DNA of 64,000 nucleotides, taken from positions 268,501 through 332,500 of the forward strand of contig JAIGNY010000165.1 of the NCBI GenBank assembly GCA_020152595.1, written 5' to 3'. The DNA is from Chiridota heheva (lineage: Eukaryota; Echinodermata; Holothuroidea; Apodida; Chiridotidae). Positions within the stretch are counted from its first letter, which is position 1. Every line of letters starts with the position of its first letter. Under the pieces are notes generated by a model, which saw only the letters and a list, made by a program, of their open reading frames with translations, did not search any database and was not told where the DNA came from. A program made the translations under genes and the position numbers. Of the stretch, positions 58,346 to 64,000 are shown one piece after another.

Positions 58346-59190
58346 TTTCCTGGCATGTGCTTTAGAGTGTAAAATTAACACCTTTGGAGCAAAGTAATTT
58401 CTTAAATGCTACCTGCTTTAAATCTTAAGTGTTTCAGTAAACCTTCCTCATGTAACTAGCAAAGTAACTGCACTTACTTCTTAAGACAATTATCACCACA
58501 GTCAGACAAATTTAGAGTGCTATCAGGTAGATTACTACCAAAAGCCATATTATTTCATCCTAAAATGAAAAAGTTGTTGAAATTTATTTTAAAGAATAAC
58601 CTTAAGCTTTCCCGTAGTCCTCATCAAACTATTTATATTTTCAACAGTAAAATTAATCTTATTCATGGAATGTAAAATAAAACCAAACTGTTCTCTGTCT
58701 TGCAATCTTTCATAAATATGTTTCTGGTCCAAAAATAGATATTCTGCTTGATTCCGTTGCGGTTCCTTAGCAACAGAAGTCAAGTCATGCTATTTTTTAA
58801 ACCCGGAAATAAACTCACATAGAAAAAAAATTAATCTTGCATGATTCTTCGAGTGAAATGATTTTCCAGTGATATTATTTTATACATTTAGAACAGAACA
58901 GTGAATCAAAATCCACTAAAACTCAACCTACTTATATAGAGAAACTGAATTTTCCAATCTACCACAAATTAAACAGCATCAAAGAAAGTAGTAAGATCAT
59001 GGACTCAATGCAGCAAGAGCGTCTAATGTATGTGGAATTTGTGTTGTAATAAGCAACTCGTACGTCTTTATGCAAGTCCATAAATCATCTTTCTAGTACA
59101 GTCATTGATGACTGCTTGAACATGTTAAACTGATTGCCAGTCACCTGGTTTCTTTGCCAATTTTCATATATATGATAAGAGTACTTACTC
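58346..59190. other. No feature recognised
   Basis: Nothing coding; lies between a SINE and the second composite MITE. Confidence 0.4.
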
Positions 59191-59192
59191 TA

Positions 59193-59531
59193 CCCTTACT
59201 CTACCAGCACTTTTTTGAAAAGGCACCTGGGAGCCAGGGCCAAAGACCCCAAAACAGCGATAATATCGCCGCATGGTAGAGTAAATGTTAAGCACAAGCT
59301 AATTATTGAAGGTTCCTCTGTCTTCCGACCAGCAAAGTCGGATTGTTCCGCTTCAGTGACCTGGTGGGTCGCCCCCCGGGACCATGCTGCATATATTTTT
59401 GAGTTGACATACTTGTCGCGGGCTGATTAACCCTTACTCTACCAGCACTTTTTCGAAAATGCGCCTGGTAGGCAGGGCCAAAGACGGGGCACACAAAACG
59501 GCAATAATATCGCCGCGTGGTAGAATAAGGG
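59193..59531. mobile_element. Composite MITE unit, copy 2
   Basis: Left unit 59193-59287, TTAA 59288-59291, spacer, TTAA 59427-59430, right unit 59431-59531, TTAA 59532-59535. The spacer shares GCTGATTATTGAAGG-type start, CCGCTTCAGTGACC and TTGTCGCGGGCTGATTAA with copy 1, at about 75-80 percent. Same order and orientation as copy 1. Confidence 0.82.
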
Positions 59532-60099
59532 TTAAACAACAAATTTGGTGTAAAAACTATGTTGATATCTTATTCTGTCTTGAGAGTTAATACATTAAGA
59601 AAAAATCAGTGTAATCTCGTGGTATAAAATGTGATGTCATATTGGCAGTTTCAAGACAATTCTAATGTACTTTTATAAAACAAAAATATTTATTTTACTT
59701 AGGAGTGTAAGTGTAATGTCCAAAGTCTAATTCATCGGGGATTATGTCTTAAAATTTAATTTGGAAACATGCCCTCGGAATTTTGAGGCGTGACGCAATA
59801 GACTTGCCAAGATGTCTGCTCAGGAGAGATTTTATAACGTCTTTAACGATTAATAATATGAACGTATTCCAGATTCCCCGTAAGAGAGTAACCTGAAGAA
59901 ACAGAGTAAATATAGTAACGTCGTTTGCATGATAAGAACGTTTCCGTTGTTTGTTTATACATTCGAACGCGTGGTAATTGGTTCCGTGAATATTTCGCTT
60001 AACCTAACATTAGCTATCGACGACATACAAAAGGGACTATTAAAGAAGTCTGGAGCATGTCATCGTGTTTAAAGAGGTGATATCGTTATATGTGCACAA

Positions 60100-60610
60100 T
60101 ATTTAAAATTCCTTTCAAATTATTTTTTGATTGGTTGAAATTTTTCTGCGCGATTCGTTGTCTCATATTGCAAGGTATATAGTTATTTAAAGCACCTTGA
60201 AGGTCATTGCTTGAGTTATCCCAGTTAATTACGGCGATCGGAAAGAGTTTTTTTTTCCTTATCAAGAGTCGTAAGTTCAAGTCCCAGTAGAATTGCTTAT
60301 TGCGACTTTTGCTTTCATCTTCTTCTTTTTTTTTTCTCAGTAATTTTTATTTGGTGACTATTATTGTAGTATTATAATACTAATATTTCACTTTCGCCTT
60401 CTGACAAACACATTGAAAAAACAAAAAAGAAGTTTCTCATCACAGTAACATAATGCGCTGTGTATGTAACTTGGCACACACAACGTACATGTTATGAAGT
60501 TCTCTTCTAAGTCATGTACAAACAGACAGTGGATCAAATCTTGCGTCCACAACCGGAAGTGATGTCAAAATATCGCATCCCTCAATTTTACCGTATTTCA
60601 ATGAGACGAG
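60100..60610 (+). repeat. Dispersed repeat, partner at 890-1520
   Basis: Same block order as 890-1520, without the internal tandem expansion. Confidence 0.6.
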
Positions 60611-61011
60611 CCTCCCTCGTTAAATGCAGTATCAATCTTGTGGAAAGCCACCAAGGTTCATGAGCAGATGGGAAAATCACGCTCTTATAAAGTACATCTT
60701 ATACCCATCTCAATAATTAAACAATAAACAAAAAAATACTTCCAGTAATTTAGAAAGAGCCAATTAATTTTAAAGAAATACACAACAATTGTCATTGATT
60801 TGTCTTTATGACATCACACTGTACACTGTGAGGTCACTTTTCAACAGCACTCAAGTAATCTTTCAAATGCAATAACTCCTACACAAAAAAAGATGTCAAC
60901 ATGTTTTTAACACCAAATTGTTTCCTTAATAGTCCTCTTATATTATATATGAAAATGGAAACTCACAGGAATAGTTCTTTGAAGCAACGTAACTTATGTT
61001 ACCTTTAAATA

Positions 61012-61240
61012 TGTCCAAAGCTTAAACAACTGGGCAACCAACAACAGCCTAAGTAGCAATAGGTTTATGCGCTTAGCTCTTAACAGAAGTGACTGGAGGG
61101 CCATGATTGCCAATGTCCGTTACAGTCTTGGCACCTAGAGACAGTGAGAGGGACAGGGAGAGTGAGAGGGAGAGTGAGAGGGAGAGGGAGAGTGAGAAGG
61201 AGAGGGAGAGAGATAGGAATGGAGAGAGGGAGAGAGAGAG
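61012..61240 (+). mobile_element. 3' end of the RTE-like LINE with GAGAGG-rich tail
   Basis: SLNNWATNNSLSSNRF and LALNRSDWRAMIANVRYSLG end at TAG 61136-61138, matching the 3' end of the 29090-30060 copy. A purine tail of GAGAG(G/T) repeats follows to about 61240. 5'-truncated to about 130 bp of element. Confidence 0.7.
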
Positions 61241-61532
61241 TTACCTCTAAATGTCTCTGGTTTTCACTCCTTTTTAAAATATCAGTTTCATATTTCCTCT
61301 CCCCTCAAAAAACGAACAGATGGAGGTCAAAACCACCAGAATTCTCTGACACACTAAAGAGATGTTGACTTTTTTCCAACACAAGATGGAGACACACAGA
61401 CATCTCTGGTTGCCTCCTAACTAAGACATTCAACCAAACCAATATACAAAAAAAAAAGCTTTCTTCCACATATACAAACGCCTGCAATCTGTAATGAAAA
61501 CATTACTAGAGTTTGAGGTAGAAGAGTTTTTT

Positions 61533-61681
61533 TTACACCATGGAGAGAGATTCCTGCGCGGCAAGAGTAAGCTCCCGATTCGTCTGAATCTTTAATCTTT
61601 TCCGAACATCGGCAATTTTTTGTCGGATCACACCCATTACAAGGGTAGGATGAATCTCTGGGAATTCATGAGTTACACGGG
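61533..61681 (-). CDS. BEN-domain gene, terminal exon
   Basis: Two bases complete an Ala codon, then RVTHEFPEIHPTLVMG and VIRQKIADVRKRLK, then an 18-residue tail ending MV and TAA. The strong polypyrimidine acceptor and perfect phase match to the 62761 donor support the exon. Confidence 0.65.
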
Positions 61682-62992
61682 CTGAAAAAAAAAGAAGGTT
61701 ATATTGAAGATTCAGGTTCGAAATTGGAGCAACAACTTCTTGTACAATTAAAGCAAGATTTACAAAAAAATATATATAATTTTTTTTTACAAAAGAACTA
61801 AACAAAATTGAGAACCACCTAAATTACAGTAGTTAACCAATTCTACTATTGCATCGGTTATAACCACGGGAAAATCAGGAATTCACGAGAAAAAAATGAA
61901 AAACTATTATTCTTTATTCATAGGTTTAGATTTCTTGAGTATACAACAGTGGTAAATATGTGCTCTAAAAATGCCCCCCATGTAATTGTGCATTGAGAAG
62001 TACATTAAATTGCAAAAGAGGGAAGTTTATAAATATGTATTTAATATTTAACACCATGATTCAGATCCGTGGGAAATTTTATAATTAACTCCAATTCTGC
62101 CTAAGATGCAATCGTTTTAGGAAAAGCATCAAATGGGGGTGCAATTTGAAATATGGCAGGAATTAAAACACTATAGATTTAAAAAGGAAACATGTTGCAG
62201 CCCTTCTGATAGGAAGTACAGAGGATAGGTCAAAGGCAGGATATATTTTGAGTTCTCCATTGGCCTATCCTCTGATTTCCTACCAGAAGGGTTGCAACAT
62301 GTTTACTTTTTAATTCACAGTGTTTTAATTTCTGCCATATTTCAAATTACACCCCACCTGAAGCTTGCCCTAAAACAATCCTTCTAATTGACCTAAATGG
62401 TCAACTTAAACAATCCTTCTAATTGACCTAAATGGTCAACTTACACCACCTTGTTTAAAGAAGCACTAGACCGAATAGTGAGGGCATATTTTAAAAAAAA
62501 AAATTAAATGCTTATCTGGCATGCAATGGTAGAGCAATTTTCTGGTTAATTTAAATATTCAAGTGACTTTGCCCCAATGTTGTCTCTGGGCTATGGAAAC
62601 ATGAAGTTTATTGATCTTTTGTGGATAATATATCTGTGAAATTTGCAAAAAGAGCACCCTCACTTTTCGGTCCAGTGCTCCTTTAATCTTTTCATTCTTA
62701 TAAAATTTGTTAATCGATCCCTTCCAATCATCACTAGAAATAAACACCCCTGACGCTTACCGACAATGGCCTTGACTGCGGACTGGTCAAGCGGAGGTCT
62801 GGGGTTATCAGGCGTAGTTTTTCCCTGAGACTTTTGTCCCCGTGCTGAGCTCGTTGCCATGGTTTCCTTGGTGAAGACCATTTCCATGAGGCTCCGTGTG
62901 AAGAGTCTGTAGTTAGCCTGGGCATTCTGGAGGGCGTTTTGTATCCGGGCAGAAGGCAAAAGAATCCCACTGTCTGAGCATAGCTCTTCTTG
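61533..62992 (-). CDS. Probable BEN-domain protein, last two coding exons (5' part lies right of the window)
   Basis: Exon 62992-62761 (232 nt; acceptor CCTTGCAG, donor GTAAGC) joins in phase to terminal exon 61681-61533 (acceptor TTTTTTTTCAG; stop TAA at 61535-61533). The joined protein has LLPSARIQNALQNAQANYRL, FTRSLMEMVFTKETMATSSA, PPLDQSAVKAIVARVTHEF and VMGVIRQKIADVRKRLK, ending ESLSMV. The order of an aromatic-T/R-LM start, an F-T/S-xE-xLATSS segment, PPLD, a hydrophobic helix ending FP, and a basic I-x-QK-x-DVRKR helix fits the BEN domain, a DNA- or protein-binding fold of chromatin factors and some viral proteins. The family call is from motif memory, without a profile search. The domain would be C-terminal. 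The intron holds a fold-back repeat and a TTAA MITE. Upstream exons are not visible. Confidence 0.62.
61865..62085 (+). repeat. Dispersed repeat, copy 3 of 3
   Basis: GATTTCTTGAGTATACAACA, CCCCCATGTAATTGTGCATT and AAAAGAGGGAAGTTTATAAA. In the BEN-gene intron. Confidence 0.7.
62114..62376. repeat. Fold-back element with ~115-bp inverted arms
   Basis: Arm 62114-62229 (GTTTTAGGAAAAGC ... AGAGGATAGG) is the inverse of 62264-62376 (CCTATCCTCT ... GCCCTAAAAC) at nearly 90 percent, with a 34-base centre. AATC lies just outside both arms. Fits a fold-back MITE in the BEN-gene intron. Confidence 0.8.
62374..62442. repeat. 34-bp direct duplication
   Basis: ACAATCCTTCTAATTGACCT plus AAATGGTCAACTTA occurs twice in succession, directly after the fold-back element. 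Confidence 0.75.
62459..62682. mobile_element. 224-bp MITE with TTAA target duplications
   Basis: Inverted ends AGAAGCACTAGACCGAATAG and its right-end counterpart (TTTTCGGTCCAGTGCTCCT) match over about 30 bp. TTAA at 62455-62458 and 62683-62686. It lies in the BEN-gene intron about 75 bp from the donor at 62760. Confidence 0.78.
62761..62992 (-). CDS. BEN-domain gene, penultimate exon
   Basis: Reads from QEELCSDSGILLPSARIQ to QSAVKAIV plus one base. The linker ARGQKSQGKTTPDNPRPP between the two helical parts is low-complexity, as is common for the BEN-domain loop. The open frame continuing into both flanks is intron read-through. Confidence 0.65.
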
Positions 62993-63121
62993 CTGCAAGG
63001 GATACAAGAGCCAAGCCAAAAAGATAAAATACTCACAAAAAAAACCGTGACAGAAAACAAATCCGCAGACACTTTATGCAACAAAAAATATTGATAGGCT
63101 TAACACTCACATGTGTTTAGG

Positions 63122-63166
63122 TGGAGGAAACTTTTGTCAGTCATACGGGCAAAGGTTTCCTCCATC
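63122..63166. other. 14-bp near-perfect inverted repeat
   Basis: GGAGGAAACTTTTG and CAAAGGTTTCCTCC, one mismatch, separated by about 16 bases. May be a short MITE remnant; no function visible. Confidence 0.5.
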
Positions 63167-63547
63167 TTGATGTCAAAGAAATTTGATCTAAATTGCATTG
63201 TACAAATATATTTTGAATCAGGTTTTATTCCTTTTTTGACTTGTTATGAAAAATAATTTCAGGATAAAAACATTGGAAGTTTTGTTAAGCCTGAAATATG
63301 GTCTAGTAACATTAGCTACGGGACTCGAACGTTGTTCTCCTTATAATGTCATGTATCATCAACAAAATACTGATTTGAATAGTAGACCTTTACTCGCTGT
63401 TAGCTGCTCCATAAAATGTTTAACAGTACCATCAGAGCTGATGTATAATAAACTCGGGTCTGTAACTTTTGTTATGCAGTTTCTTTATTTGTAAAACCAA
63501 GGACAATTAGAATGCCATTTCCCTTGTTAATAAATCCCTTGCACTAG

Positions 63548-64000
63548 TTCAGGTACCTTGGTGCAACAGTAAGATTACAAGGTGGTGGTGAAAAAGATAT
63601 CCAAAACAGAATCTCTAAAACAAGAGTAGCATTTATGAAGTTAAATAAGATATGGAACTTAAGCACATTCTCAATATATACAAAAGTACGACTGTTTAAC
63701 TCTCTTGTTAAGTCTGTACTCTTGTATGGTTGCGAGACATGGAGAGTTAATGTAGCAGATAATAAAAAGCTGGATACATTTATGTTTACATGCTACAGGA
63801 GAATTTTGAAGATCAGATGGCCATATGTAATATCAAACGATGAAATACTGAGAATTACTAAACATGACAAAATCAGCACTGAAGTAAAAAGAAGAAGGTG
63901 GAGGTGGATTGGTCATGTGATGCGCAGGAGTACTATTAAGCACTGTGAGACAGCTATGACGTGGAAACTAAAGGGAGAAGAAAAGTTGTTCGTCCTAGAA
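63548..64000 (+). mobile_element. RTE-like LINE fragment, RT thumb and C-terminal region, running off the window
   Basis: Open from just after TAG 63545-63547 to the window end. Reads FRYLGATVRLQGGGEKDIQ, RISKTRVAFMKLNKIWNL, SLVKSVLLYGCETWRV, RRILKIRWPYVISNDEI and RRRWRWIGHVMRRS. These are standard RTE-type strings. No stop or frameshift is visible in 150 codons, so this is the best preserved LINE coding piece here. It is 5'-truncated. Confidence 0.85.

Noticed and set aside
61144..61368. Arg/Gly-rich peptide (RGRVRGRGRVRRRG)
   Set aside because: Translation of the GAGAG-rich LINE tail.

Overview
This is a piece of animal nuclear genome, AT-rich, with GT-AG introns, non-LTR retrotransposons with RNase H, tRNA-derived SINEs, terminal-inverted-repeat (TIR) transposons and long minisatellites. 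The mix (sestrin and BEN-domain genes in repeat-rich introns, SINEs with tRNA heads, THAP-type remnants) fits a marine invertebrate, perhaps a deuterostome such as an echinoderm or hemichordate. The species cannot be fixed from sequence alone. There are no bacterial features.

Two real genes are partly visible and point towards each other. On the + strand, 695-15968 holds the last five coding exons of a sestrin, the leucine-sensing regulator of GATOR2/mTORC1. All splice phases fit and the leucine-pocket residues are kept, but the final exon carries an apparent one-base deletion that removes the last 13 conserved residues. On the - strand, 61533-62992 holds the last two exons of a probable BEN-domain protein. 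Everything else is introns, intergenic DNA and repeats.

Layout: 1-16.2 kb, sestrin exons in introns filled with repeats (RNase H LINE fragments at 2.6-4.3 kb; minisatellites at 4.6, 7.2, 11.6 and 13.2 kb; a 942-bp TTAA-flanked TIR element with a composite MITE nested in it at 9.1-10.1 kb; two elements of another TIR family at 13.1-15.8 kb). 16.2-32.2 kb, no intact gene: tandem repeats, a broken THAP domain at 21.7 kb, four SINEs, and decayed LINE copies on the - strand. 32.2-48.8 kb, a roughly 16.5-kb satellite of ~19-20-bp units bounded by what look like the two ends of one TIR element. It contains two copies of a ~1.66-kb solo-LTR-like block, one of them split by a 548-bp LINE insertion. 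50.3-54.35 kb, a 25-bp minisatellite open in all frames of the - strand, which creates a false 1,374-residue ORF. 54.4-64 kb, dispersed repeats, SINEs, a second copy of the composite MITE, a fold-back element, a small TTAA MITE, the BEN-domain exons and an RTE-like LINE fragment running off the end.

The most interesting material is structural: the satellite that appears to have grown inside a transposon, the datable order of insertions and duplications within it, and the MITE-spacer-MITE unit present at two loci with the same architecture. All statements rest on reading and manual comparison; no alignments or database searches were run.
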